A stretch of DNA of 64,000 nt from Rhexocercosporidium sp. MPI-PUGE-AT-0058 (Eukaryota > Ascomycota > Leotiomycetes > Helotiales), in the NCBI GenBank assembly GCA_020746875.1, contig JAGTJL010000001.1, positions 3,782,001-3,846,000 on the forward strand, given 5' to 3'. Of the stretch, positions 11,962 to 23,830 are shown piece after piece. Numbering within the stretch: position 1 is the stretch's first letter; each line of letters begins with the position of its first letter. Under the pieces are notes generated by a model. The model saw only the letters and a program-made list of their open reading frames with translations, had not been told where the DNA came from and did no database searches. The position numbers were made by a program, and so were the translations under genes.

Positions 11962-13522
11962 ATGATCTCACGGTCGGCGATTGGTCCCAAGGCGCAGCTT
12001 GCCCTTCGCAGGCAATGCTGTGCTCATCCAGCAAACCGCCGCGGCCTCGCTGCCTCCATCTCCGGATCGACCTCCTTCTCGTACGAGACCGCGGATGTGA
12101 ACGGAGTCAAGGTGGCTAGCAGAGATGTGGCTGGACCAACTACAAAACTTGCTGTTGTTGCAAAGGCTGGAACGAGATACCAATCAGCACCTGGCTTGAC
12201 CTCTGGTTTGGAGCAGTTCGCGTTCAAGGTGGGTGGATATACTTAGTGGTCTGTGTTTATTCTAGATCCGACGTTGACATCTCCTTCTTCAGAACACCCT
12301 CAAGCGCTCCGCCCTGCGAATCACGAGAGAATCAGAGCTTCTTGGAGGCCAATTGACTGCATACCACACGAGAGAGGCTCTTGTTGTCGAAGCCAAGTTC
12401 CTCAGAGAAGATTTACCATATTTCACCGAGTTGCTCGGAGAGGTTGTCTCACAAACGAAGTACACCGGTATGTCAATTGCTGCGGAGGCTGGAATGTGAA
12501 TATTTCTGACATGGCCCGTTTAGCCCACGAATACCACGAGGAGATTGAGCCCATTATCAAGCTCAACCAGAAGAAGCTTCTTGGCAATGTTTCCGAGCTT
12601 GCTATCAACTCGGCACACGGTGTTGCTTTCCACAGAGGTCTCGGCACGCCTCTTTATCCATCTTCTTCGACCCCTCTGTCCAAATACCTGAGCGAGGAAT
12701 CCATTTCGCAGTTCTCCCAAGACGCATATGCCAAGCCAAATTTCGCTGTTGTCGCAAACGGTGCTAGCCAGGCCGACTTGACCAAATGGGTTGGTGAATT
12801 CTTCAAGGAGTCCAAAAACTCTTCCAGCACTTTGTCGAGCGAGGCAACCAAGTACTACGGTGGAGAGGAGCGTATTGCACACAGCTCTGGCGACTCTTTC
12901 GTGATTGCTTTCCCTGGCTCGAGCTCTTTCACCGCAGGTGGATCTTACAAGCCAGAGATTGCAGTTCTTGCAGCTCTTCTTGGTGGTCAATCCAGCATCA
13001 AATGGTCACCAGGTTTCTCGCTCCTCTCCAAGGCCGTTTCTTCGTCCCCTGGAGCCAGTGTTGCTACCACCCACTTGGCCTACTCTGATGCAGGTCTCCT
13101 GACTATCCAGTTCAGCGGCTCCGCATCGGCTATCCGTGGCGCTTCAGCTGAAGCTGTCAAGGCCCTGAAGAGTGTTGCCGAAGGATCCATCAGCAAGGAG
13201 GACTTCACTAAGGCCGTTGCGCTCGCTAAGTATCGCGCTTTGGAAGAAGGTCAGAACATTGAGGCTGGTCTCGTTCTCACTGGGGTTGGACTTGTCCACG
13301 GTGGAAAGGCTTTCCAAATTGATGAGGTTGGCAAGAGTGTTGAGGCTGTGACTGTTGAGAAGTTGAAGTCGGTACGTATCTTCTTTGACCAACATCATTT
13401 CAAGCGTGTTGCTAACTATTTTACAGGCTGCTAAGGCTTTGTTGGAGGGTAAAGCAACTGTCTCAGCTGTTGGAGATCTCTACGTTCTCCCATACGCGGA
13501 GGAGTTGGGTCTCAAAGTATAA
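11962..13522 (+). CDS. QCR2: Ubiquinol-cytochrome c reductase core protein 2
   Basis: Four exons: 11962-12228, 12293-12467, 12524-13371 and 13427-13522, 461 aa. The product is the complex III core subunit 2, a peptidase-M16-fold protein without the catalytic zinc site, in the mitochondrial inner membrane. The N-terminus (MISRSAIGPKAQLALRRQ) is basic and hydroxylated, as expected of a presequence. Family landmarks are GVKVASRD, AGTRYQSAPGLTSGLEQFAFK, then TLKRSALRITRESELLGGQL across the first splice, and HRGLGTPLYP. No HxxEH motif is visible, which fits Core 2. The C-terminal exon is 31 codons. Length matches fungal Core 2 (about 450 aa). ATP15, another respiratory-chain gene, starts only 311 bp downstream on the same strand. 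Confidence 0.93.
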
Positions 13523-13833
13523 ATTTTTCATTGGTCTGGGAGAGTGGGAAGGGGGTTGTATTAACAGCTCTAGAGTGTACTGTAGATATATAAGCAATTT
13601 GACTGTCCAAAATCTTCCTGGTGACCAGACTTGCCATTGTAAACGTAAATCTGGAAGCTCCGTCCACTCGACTTCGTTTCCCACAACAAGAGCTTGGGTT
13701 CAGGGGATTGTCCGAAACTTGGTCACGTGATCTTTCCGACATCAATTTCGACTTATTCCGAGCTCCAACACCTACAACCTCCAGCAACTCCATCAACCGC
13801 TGCATCTCACCACACAACCTACTATCATACACA
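13523..13833. promoter_or_regulatory. QCR2 3' region and ATP15 promoter
   Basis: A 311-bp spacer between two co-oriented oxidative-phosphorylation genes. It contains the perfect 8-bp palindrome TCACGTGA at 13723-13730, about 104 bp upstream of the ATP15 ATG. This matches the core bound by Cbf1/USF-type bHLH factors. The remainder before the ATG is C/A-rich leader. Confidence 0.65.
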
Positions 13834-14213
13834 ATGGCATTCGCGTGGAAAGCGTCAGGTCTCACGTACGTTCCACTACCCTCGAACTTTAATCGATCCT
13901 CAATTGAGCCGCGGCGTGGTCGCAGTGAGCTTGGACTGACCAATATTACAACAGCTACAACAAATACCTCTCAGTCGCCGCACGAGTCGTCCGACGCAGC
14001 TTGAAGGATGACAAGAGACTGGCAGCAGAGCGAAGAGGAGAGATGGAATTGAAGTTCGCTAAGTGGAACGTGAGTGATACCCCAAGGCGATACGTAGTTG
14101 TGGAAGGGCTTTGACTGACAATGGATTGGATGCAGAACGGCAAACAGGGCGAGAGCAAGAACGTCGCAGAGGCGAACGCTGCTTCAATGGCAGAGGCCAG
14201 CACCCAATCGTAG
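13834..14213 (+). CDS. ATP15: ATP synthase subunit epsilon, mitochondrial
   Basis: Three exons, 13834-13865, 13955-14069 and 14136-14213, encode only 74 aa. The spliced N-terminus is MAFAWKASGLTYNKYLSVAA followed by RVVRRSLKDDKRLAAERRGE, the diagnostic sequence of the eukaryotic F1 epsilon subunit. That subunit sits in the central stalk of the mitochondrial F1Fo-ATP synthase and stabilises gamma-delta-rotor contacts. Like its orthologues, it has no cleaved presequence. Donors are GTACGT and GTGAGT; acceptors are CAG. The small exons make this gene easy to miss. It follows QCR2 on the same strand. Confidence 0.93.
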
Positions 14214-14899
14214 ATTCTCGGAAGGTATATGATGGCAGGAGGATTTATGGGATAGAAGGCTGTGAGGGGAGCAGACAGTTTTGGAAGATGGACACCGATG
14301 GAGGATTGTACACTTGTATTATTTGAGGATGAAAAGCCCAGCAATTCAAAGATCCGGTCCAAACTATGCATGAAGAGGCCAGACAATATGTGAATCAAGT
14401 CGAACATATGAGATGGTTGAACACAACCTTAAACAAGCTACATTTCTAGAGATGCTGTTCATTCGGGATAATTTTCGACGCTGAGATACGAAAGTCATCA
14501 GTACATAATTCTAATTTAAGGACGATGCTGCTTCGCACGACTACCTCGAGACAGGTGATGTTTTAGCTGCGAATCTGCGTAATAGGAATAGAGATCTGGC
14601 TCATGGGTGCCTTTCTCATTTTGATATCAAGGAGGAACGCGTGGATATTCTAAGGCCAAGGCCGTGATCGAACTCGTTCAAGTGAATCCGCACTCTATAA
14701 ACTAATTAAGATGTCTCATGCTCGAGAACTTGCACAATATTCACGTTGTAATTTAGAAGTCTGTTCTCCACAAGCTCAGGCTACTTTGGCACCATCCTCA
14801 AGCGAGATCTTCCGACTTTGAATCCTCTACCTACCTGAGCTTGCGGCAAATATCCCAACCTCCAATGAGCTGCACTCAGAACATTTCAGCACAACAAAT
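14214..14899. other. Intergenic, ATP15 3' end to MAK10
   Basis: 686 bp between co-oriented genes. It is fairly AT-rich with no supported coding frame. The final 150 bp include a C/T-rich leader ahead of the MAK10 start. I see nothing else in it. Confidence 0.6.
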
Positions 14900-17500
14900 A
14901 TGCATATCAATGGTATCTCTACCATCTCTCAAGGTAGGACGGCCTCCCTTATCACAAGAGTGGCTATCCCAATTTACCATCTCACAGAAGCAGCGAACCT
15001 CACTCTCAACGAAAATGAGAACAGGCCAGTAGACCCGTTTGCAGCCTATGACCCTGAGCCACCACCAGCACCCAAGTTAAAGAGCAAGGGCGTTATAGCT
15101 ATGGACATCACCGACCAATTCACACTTGCGGCTCACCGTGAGTTCTCGCCCTGGGTGCGAACCTAGATTTGCTATCACGTGCTGATAGACTTCTCAGAGC
15201 TCGATATTGGCCAGCTCATCAAGGATCCATTCTTTACGCTGTTTGAGTCTGTTGGGGCTTTGGAGGTAAGTTGAGAAGTGACCTGTGAAGCTGAAATAGG
15301 GGCTGATGTTGGCAGATCATGGACCGTAAGATGGACAGTGGCTATCTCGAGCCAGGAGAAACCATGGAAGATGAGTTTGACTTCGGTCAAGATCTGCTTC
15401 CAGAAGAGATCATAGGTATTATTGATCAACTTCTATGCCATGAGGTAATAAATCTTTCAAGAAGAAGGTGGGATGTTGCTAAGTTTGCAGATGGCATGGC
15501 ACATGGGCCACCCCCTTGCGCAGACAATTTTTACCAGCTTGTATATCGACAGGATTCTGTCACCGTGCCCGCTCAGTATCAACCAAACCTTCTTTGACAG
15601 GAGTGAGAGTTGCACTGATGAGGTTGTAACTCTACAAATATTGAGAGCGTATTGCCTTGGTCTTATCAAAACTTGCTGCTTTGTCAACAATCGAGTCAAG
15701 TCGGAGCATACATACGAGGTACGTAGGCATACCAATGAACAATTGGATCATTTGCTGATGCTCATATGCAGGAGGAAGACTTTGTAGCTCATACCTTCAA
15801 CCGTAGCCTTCTTGAGGGAATCGAACAGGAGGAGATTATTGGATTTCTTGAGGAAACCATTGCTCTCCTTGCAGATATAGATGACATGGATCCTGCGGTC
15901 AAGAAATCACTGGAATACAGACTAAAGTTTCGGCTACAGTTCCTCCAGACAGTTGAAGGCGCAGATAGCAAAAGTCCTGGAGATACAAAGAGACTTTGGT
16001 CAGATCTTTCCGATTTTGTTCCAGATCTCAAACGGACACTCCCGCTTGGAAAGCCTTTCCCGTCTTCTTTCAGCGTCAAGATACAGCGAAAGCTAGCGAG
16101 TACTGTCCCCCCTCGTCCTATCGTACAGGTTAGTCAAGAGGCTGCTTTCGAGCATTTGGAAAGACTCTGTTTAGATGCGTCAGTTGCGGTGGAAGTACTT
16201 GAGTACCATGGCAGTCATAGTCTTATGGTGCGTTATTTTTCATCTAGTAAGAGCCTTGTTAATACGGAAACAGACATTTGTCATCCTCTTTCAGGCTCGG
16301 AAGCCTCAACCATCGGTTTACGTTCGAACCTTACTGCAACACTACGTTTTCTCGGACATGACTGTGCTAAGAGCAGTGTCAATCAGGCATGTTATTGACG
16401 ATGATTTGGCTACCGTTGTACTCCCTTCAAACAAGCTGTTGGATCAACTCAATGATGAAATCGAGGTACCGCACGACCCAAGACACAACATGGCTTCCCG
16501 CATGGAAATATTTCGATCTCGAGCAGCAGGTTCGTATTTGGATATCATGAGAACAATATGCCAAAATAGATGTAGGATACGACGCACATTTTGTCATACA
16601 ATTGTTGATTGGGATAATCTTCAAATGGATGCCGAAGAATTGGATGTTGAGCTTCGAGAATTTACCAAAGAGGAGCCGATTGTTGACCCTGAAATTTCGA
16701 ATGAACCCATATACTCCTTCCCACTATCCTCATGGGCCTACTTTTACAAGTTGCGAATCATGGAATGGTTGGTCCAGATGGGATTCGAGCTCGAAACTTA
16801 TCAACCCGACGAGCTGGCAGGGATGTACTGGTACTTGCAGTACCTAGCGAAGACACGAAGCCGTCATCTCGAGCGAATCAGAGGCTTCGTCGTCCGAAAC
16901 TTGAGAGCCTCTCTGCAGAAGCCTGAGACTGCAGCAGCCGAGCATCCAGAATTCATGAACGCCATGAGCTTTATCAACCTTTCTTCCATGGAAGCTGCTG
17001 CTACGTACGGATTCTCGGACGCTTTGTCTTGTCTATTCACAGTTCTCAGCCGTCTGTCGCTGATAAAGCCACCGCCAAGACCGTACAGCAACGACACGAT
17101 GAGATATGAAGTACGAATGAAGCCATTCCACAACATTGGTCTTCCGGAACTACTTCCATTCGACGAATTCGTCCGACATGTCACTCAGCCCGAATCTTCT
17201 ACTCTCGAGCTACTCCAGTTCGCAGCGGAATCAGTCATGGGAGCAAAGAAGGGCTTTGAAGTTCTCAGCAAATTGACGGCTAAGGAGGCGTTCTGTCAGG
17301 GATCTCACGATGCCTGGTTGAGCAATACCAAGGCTTGTCTGAAGGCTTGTATCTTTACCAGTATTACAATCTCTACAGTGAAGAAGGCAGTCGAGGCTGC
17401 TGGCAAGAAAGGGCAGGTTCAGCTTAAGGTTGAGATACCACTCACTGGGAAAGGATATCATGATTGGTGGGTCGTCCCCAAAGTCATGCCAATACCTTGA
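14900..17500 (+). CDS. MAK10: NatC N-alpha-acetyltransferase auxiliary subunit Mak10/Naa35
   Basis: Seven exons: 14900-14933, 14988-15137, 15198-15265, 15316-15444, 15491-15718, 15772-16227 and 16295-17500, 756 aa. The splice-joined N-terminal core reads MDITDQFTLAAHQLDIGQLI, then KDPFFTLFESVGALEIMDRK and MDSGYLEPGE, then LLPEEIIGIIDQLLCHEMAW. This is the Mak10/NAA35 signature. The last residues, GYHDWWVVPK, are also typical. Mak10 anchors NatC (Naa30-Naa35-Naa38) to ribosomes, where it acetylates nascent proteins starting Met followed by Leu, Ile, Phe or Trp. The N-terminal 40-60 residues are variable in the family, so the start at 14900 is less certain than the core. The first intron is 54 nt and stop-free, so its retention would keep the frame. 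Confidence 0.9.
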
Positions 17501-18829
17501 CGCACGCTTAGAAGGTCTGCTATCACCTTTGGCGCTAGATCCTAGACCTCGATCCATGCATTGTATAGACTTTACAGTTGACCGGTCACTCGTGTGCCTT
17601 ATCTTTTCTGCTATGCTGGTACAGACGAGTGTCTACAACTTCATTCATCATTTCTTCTTTTGAAGTGTCACAGAGACCACCATTTTATTAGGTGATACTT
17701 AAGTTTGAATTTCAGTATATCCGGCAAGTTGCCCCTGCCTCATGTTCAAGACTTTCGTGAACTAAGTGTGTCGGTTTTAAGCGGCTTTCGTTGTTGATAC
17801 TTTGCTTGATGGTGCAGCGCAGCAATCAAATGTTCTAGTTGACTGGACAAGCTTCAACACGATCGAACAGAGAGAGACCAAGTTGGTGGACAGCTGCAAG
17901 GCACACCTTAAAATTACCTGTCTGTTCGGTGTACAGAAATCATGCATGCCTTGCTGCCTGCTGAACGCCACAAGGCTGGGACACATGGAACCTGCTTCTT
18001 GGTTATGATCAGCTTTTCAAAGTAACATCCGATGTAATTCCGGTGGTCAGTGTTATCCTCATACTTGGATTTCGGATTGCAGTTGTCATACACAAAGAAG
18101 ATTCGGGATTATTTGTCACACAGGTGGCCGACGTGCAACATCGGGTTCCGTTGAGTCGACTGACAAGGTAGGTACTAGATCATGCATGCTCAAAAAATGT
18201 CCCTTTTCCCTCGCTGTGTGACTTCTAAGAAACTTTCGTTCGCTAAGAGATTTTGTTAATGGTGTATATCTTTTTTTCTAGTTTTACATCACATCTTTGT
18301 GAAAAGACTCGTTTCGTGTAAGCAAGAAGCTCAGCTGAAGTTGATCGGCATCTGTAACTCGGATGCGACTTGTTTGATCTGATCTTCAACCATTTATTTT
18401 CATTTCACATCGTACTCGTACCTCAAAGCACAAGATCATAGAAAGAGTAGATCCATACCTTAATGTCATTTTCCAACCACTCGTAGAAGCTTGGTGTTCA
18501 TATGAAGCAATCTGTACAATGGAGATCCAAGTTACAGAGCTTTTTTTTTCACGTCAACTTTGACAAAGTGAACGCCGAAAACGCACTTTTCAAAGTTCCC
18601 TTCGGCCTTGGCCATGTTTATTCCAACTCACATTGTCAAGTTATTCTCGGTGGCTGTCAGAGATTTGCTTTTGCAATCTCCTTGGTTGCGATAATCGGAA
18701 CAACCTTCACGAGGAGTTTGATATAAAGGCAACCAAAAATTCCTTCGGAAGACATGATGTTCACTCCTTCAAGTCACTTTCAGGTAATACAACTGTCGTT
18801 ACTGTTTTCGAAGTACAGATCAAGTGAAC
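17501..18829. other. Intergenic
   Basis: 1.3 kb, AT-rich, between MAK10 and the secreted PAN-like gene. No coding frame could be supported and no repeat or RNA gene was recognised. Confidence 0.6.
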
Positions 18830-20144
18830 ATGCGCTTCTGTCACTTCATCGGCCTTGCTGGCCTAGCTGCTTTCGTGGGAGTCCACGGTGAGATCTCAGT
18901 CTGGCGGCAACGATACGTAGCTAAAATCATATCCAGGGGCCTTGACAAAGGAGCAAGCCGACAGAGTCTGTGCAGATGGTGAGGCAATCGACATCACTCT
19001 TTCTACACTGACCAACTTCCATACATAGATCCCGCCTATGGCCCCAACTACGAAGCTTCATACACCCCTGATGGCTCACCAAACGGGTGCTTCTGCAAAC
19101 CCAGCGTCTGTCCCAAGCCCTGCTTCGGCAACAAATATACCTCACCCAAGGACGGATCTCGAGGCTGTTGCCCCGAAGAGCAGCAGTTCTCCTATGATGC
19201 AGAGTCTCTCGAGGGTGCTTGTTGTAGCAACGGGACGACGTACTCCTTCGATCCCATCTCCCGATCTGGGGGCTGTTGCTCTGGAACACCTGTTGCGAGT
19301 TTCGTGGGAACTTGCTCAGCGCCTACTACCCCGGCTCCACTGACTCCTTGCACTTCGCCGTTTCCTGGGAGTGTGCAGGTTGGTGGCAAGAACTTTATAA
19401 ATTATACTGGTGTTGGTGAGTTTTCTGACTTTTCCACTTCGTCCACAATTTAGTTCTTCAATAGGCAAGTACTAATCTCAATAGCTACCTATGGTACCAA
19501 CCTCGGCGGCGGAGGCAAAGCCAAGACCTTCAAAGACTGCCAAACCCTCTGCTCTGAACGTGACGACTGCGTAGCTATCGACTTCATCAAATCTCCGCCG
19601 GGATGCTTCCCCAAATCCAATGGCAATACCAAGATACCTCCCGTCAAAGACGCGAATGTGGACTCGGCTATCAGTCCTCCTTGTCTCAAGCAGACTGATG
19701 CTTGTGGTGCCATTGATGGGACGATTCGCGTGTATAGAGGTGTGGCGTATACTTTTAAGTGTGGATATCAGCTCGGCTTTGTGAGTCTATTTTGCTTTCT
19801 ATTCAGGTTGGGAGTTCGAGGAGGTGGTGGTAGTAGTGACTAACAGGGTGTGATAGGGCAATGTGGTTCCAACGTATAGTACACCAGATCTCCAGACTTG
19901 TGTTGATGGCTGCAGCAATAACACAGCATGCCAGGGCGTGAACTATCCCGTCGGAGGTAACTACTGCCCTTTTCATTAGCTCAATCCCCTTCAAGTAATT
20001 TGAAAAGCTAGACTGCTTATAAGAGTTGCTAATATGCTCACTCCAGGTGGTGCTGGAACATGCAACTTGAAATCAAACTATGAGGCTGCACCAGGCAAGA
20101 GCGAGAATTATCTCGTTGCTATTCCCATAGTAACTCGTGGCTAA
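18830..20144 (+). CDS. Secreted cysteine-rich protein with PAN/apple-like domain
   Basis: Six exons: 18830-18887, 18937-18978, 19029-19415, 19485-19780, 19857-19956 and 20047-20144, 326 aa. The first exon encodes a hydrophobic signal peptide, roughly residues 1-19, with a likely cleavage after VHG. The mature protein has more than 20 Cys, many in CC pairs (GCC, ACC, GCCSG). Two stretches look like PAN/apple folds. The first, about residues 170-210, is ATYGTNLGG, then DCQTLCSERDDCVAIDF. The second is TCVDGCSNNTACQGVNYPV. PAN modules bind protein or carbohydrate in extracellular proteins; a wall or host-interface role is inference. No catalytic domain or GPI signal is evident. The acceptor at 19856 is the least certain splice. 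Function unknown. Confidence 0.7.
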
Positions 20145-23100
20145 TTGACTTCTTCTTGGTGCAGCGCTGGCCAGGTATTTGGTTTGGACAGCGAGAGGAA
20201 AATCGGGTTGATCCTTCATTCCAAAGCACAGGTCGCTTCTCAGCTTCTTGCTTGCTTTCACTTTTTTCTTTTTCATCGCGACATCCATTCGTTTGTGTAC
20301 TTTGTAACAATGCTATTAATTATTCGTAGTATCATCATCATTGTCTGCGTGATTTATGCGCGACGAATGTCCTCCAGAGGTGTAAACGTGATTGAGCATA
20401 AATGCGAGTCTTCTATTCTCACTTAATACCTCTGATCAGAGAAGAAAATTGTCTCCTCGACACTTCGACACATATAGTGCAAGAGTAGTTAAACATTTTA
20501 GCAGAACTTTCTCATATGGTACTTGGTATCTCGTGGTTGGTTGGGAGTAATCTAGACGATAGGTAAATGCTTGGTTTGCAGAGTATCGTTGAGTTCGTAC
20601 TGACTTATCGTTGTCGCCTTCTGGCTTGTTGTCGATGTAGCCTTGATTCAGTAGGTACGAAATCTAGAGAGAAGATGCCACTACACTACTAAGCTTTCTT
20701 CAGTTAAAACCACTAATTGCGAACCGAGGAATTTTCCTTGTTATAAAATTTGAGCGGGCGCACTCCCTCCAACTGTTTGTTGTCCTATGTGGGTAGTGTA
20801 TGGCGGGTGAGTACGTGAGGCCAGAATAAATTGAAACCACCGCTCAGCTAGCTAACGGGAGATATGATATTAAGAATCGAAGTCCAGAGGAGAGCTGAAG
20901 TATAATTTACAATCACAAGAAGCAGATGGTAAAGCATACGGACACGAGAAGAAACATGACAATCTACGTGCTTGCACTCCTTGTATTCTGTGTACTTGTA
21001 ATGAACAAGAAGTTCTTGGTCTGGTTCTGACCATGCAAGCCAAAGCAATACCTGGGCTCTGATGACCGCTTTTTGGATATATAGGCCTTGCTCCTTGATA
21101 TCGTTGATCCATTTTTTTTTCTTCATCCGAGGGCTGTTGTAGTCCGGATCGCTGTCAATGGATTAAAAATTTCTTTAAAATAGCATCGAGACATAGGGAT
21201 CATCTCACAGGAGGCGGAATCATTTGATAATCACTCCTCCCACGAGTTGAATAGTCATGCTGACAGCAAGGTCGAGCCCTCGAGGACTGTCTTCATTTGA
21301 TGGCACATTCGACAGGGCCAGTCCCATCGTCGAACGATTCTTGGCGGAAAAAATGTGTAAATTGGCGAGGAGGAGTACATATAGATTATAATCGGCAAAA
21401 GGACAGTATTCAGGACAGGCGTCGAATCCTTTCGTATCACAGTGCGTGCCAAAAGCATTTTCGTACTTACTGCGAGGCGAAGTTGAATCCGAGGCCCGCG
21501 GTATCCATTACTGGTCTTCTGACGGTTCGGGTGACGGGTATGGATATTATAGCGAAGATGGAAGGTCACCGCAAATGTAAAGTTCATGGCTAGGATGACA
21601 GTTCTATGAAACACCAAAAGAGCGTATGGACCTGATCAGACGGATAGTCCTACGCCAGCTCCAGTGCGCTTGTGCCATGGTGGTATATGGAGGTCAGGTG
21701 ATCAAAGGCAATGTCAGTCACCTAATTACAGTGGCTGAGACAAGGCACCCCTGGGTGAGCTCGAAACTATCTGCACCCACCACACTGGAAGCCTCACCTC
21801 AAAGTTTGACATGAACCAGGGAGATAAAGTTTGGTTAATGGGAATGAAGTCACGATGCGGTTGATGATGGCCAGGGGCAGGCGGGGTGGTCCAGCACAAC
21901 GCTGCTAGTACAGACAAACAAGCAAAGCAATTACTGGATGGAAGAGGAGTAACGACAAGCTTATCGTCAGCTGAGACAAGTTTATGAATAAAGGTGTTGT
22001 CATGCCGAGTTTCTTTCTGGATTAGAGGTTGAAGTTGATGGAATGATGTCAGACCAGATCACAACAAAAAGACTGAAGAAGTGGCAGTCGGGCCAAAGGA
22101 ATGCTGCTCAACCTCGCTTACTGTCCTACTGTGTCCAGTCCAGTCGGGAATCCGGGGATCTGGATCTGGATCTGGCATTTGGGTGGCCAGGCTCGGCACA
22201 GCGTCATCAGACCCGTCAACACAGCACAGCACAACTCAACACAACACAGCAAGTGAGATGAAAGTCGAATGTGCCGATGACATGACATGGTATATCTACC
22301 CATCTATACCTGTCTCTACCTATGCCTATACACCTATACCTATACCTTGCAACCAGAGCATTTATTCATCTGTACAGCATTTCCAACGATTACAATTCCA
22401 TACAGATATCCTAGACGAATCCAGAGCGCGCGATAGACTAGCGCAGTGGAAACTGATATCAATCAGGCACTCTATTTCCTGCGTCTCCGTCTTTGGTCGG
22501 CAGTTGGCAGTGGGCAGTTCCAGTTGTCTCTCTCTCTCTCTTTCTTCAACCCATACTGTACAGTATCACAGACTTCTTCATCGTCAAGCCCCTGCACCTA
22601 CAAATTGCCCCACAGCAACCCTCCCCCACCTCAGGTCACACCTCATCTACGACTTCACCCAACATCGTAACGTTTGTCTCATCCTAGCATCCTGCCATCG
22701 CGAGTGTCACGTTGCCGTCCTCTATCAGCTCAGCTCAGCTCAGCTCAGCCCTCTGGATCGTCTGGCCCGACAGCTTCTCCTTGCACCTCGTTACTGGCTT
22801 TGCCATATCCACCTCCGGCTCCATCTACACTTACAGTACACTTACACTTACACTTACACTACACTCCACCCTATCGTCTCTCTTCCTTCCATCCATACCT
22901 CATCACCACTGGGCTGCTCCACACGCACTGCAGCTGCAGCTGCAGCTCCTGCTCCTGCTCCAGCTCCATACCCGCTGTCAACGTTCGGCGACAAAACAAA
23001 CCCCAAAGTGTTAGACGACTGCTGTCGCCTCCGGTAAAAGGGTGTGCTGAGCCTAAACATCCTCTTGTCCGGACGGCTTGGCCACTCCACTGGGGCAACT

Positions 23101-23830
23101 CAAGCTTTTCTTCACTGCTGCCGCACCCTCGTGAGGCAGTATTGGGCTCTTTCACATATGCTGATACTATCATTTACTCGGCTCAGATTGTCCACACCTG
23201 GGGGGCAGATTGGAGGCCAGCGGTCATCCCTACATCCAGCATCTCTGACCAGAACACCTGCCACAGCTGCCACAGTTCTAAAGACAGCTACATCCTCGGA
23301 AGAATACATCACTTGCGGAGTAATTCGGGGCGACATTGCAGGAAAGTTCCCTATTAGCCACCCCCCAAAAGGTACGCATGCGCTCTTGTATTCCTCTGGT
23401 CTGCACATTTCCTCCAACGTTGCAAAACTCGGTGCTGCGGACCTTGATATTAGCTCGGCATTCTCCCTAGCTAGTGCGCGGGTGTGGATGCCGTCGCTAT
23501 CCTACGTGGGCCATCTGGCCGGATCGAGAGTTCAGTCTATGGATGCCATTCTGCAGCATCAATCATCATGCGGGGCAAACCCCCACCATCCTCTGCTTCC
23601 TGTACTCCAGATATAACCACGGCCTCTCCAGCTGCTATCCATTTTCTTCTTCTCTTCTTTTCTTTTCTTCCCGTGGTCTTTCTTTCCTCGCAAAGTAAAC
23701 CCTGTCATCTAGTGGGATGCCATCCTATTACCTTCAAGATTGTCACTATTTCTACCGCACGGCTCTCCGCGGTTTGAATATCAACACATCTATCTCACCA
23801 CTCTACGCATGAGTCACAAAGCTAACCAAA
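20145..23830. other. Long intergenic region and leader of facC
   Basis: 3.7 kb. The first 1.9 kb is AT-rich with scattered protein-like fragments on both strands (e.g. about 21250-21600) that cannot be assembled into a gene. From about 22200 the plus strand becomes C/T-rich with CAGCT, CTTACA and GCAGCT repeats, resembling a long fungal promoter and 5' UTR of the carnitine acetyltransferase gene. Open frames such as 22081-23037 (+) are repeat-driven and carry no recognisable domain. Confidence 0.6.
22726..22965. repeat. Simple-repeat cluster (CAGCT, CTTACA, GCAGCT/GCTCCT)
   Basis: Three short tandem tracts: CAGCT pentamers (22726-22749), CTTACA hexamers with variants (about 22830-22862) and GCAGCT/GCTCCT hexamers (about 22929-22965). 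All lie in the presumed leader region of facC. Confidence 0.8.

Noticed and set aside
21392..21580. 62-codon open stretch ending GSGDGYGYYSEDGRSPQM (+) and overlapping minus-strand exon-like pieces (20848-21617)
   Set aside because: No start codon, no convincing splice chain on either strand and competing frames; noise cannot be excluded.
22081..23357. Frames of 227-318 codons upstream of facC
   Set aside because: Driven by CAGCT/CTTACA/GCAGCT repeats; Ser/His/Leu-rich, no domain.
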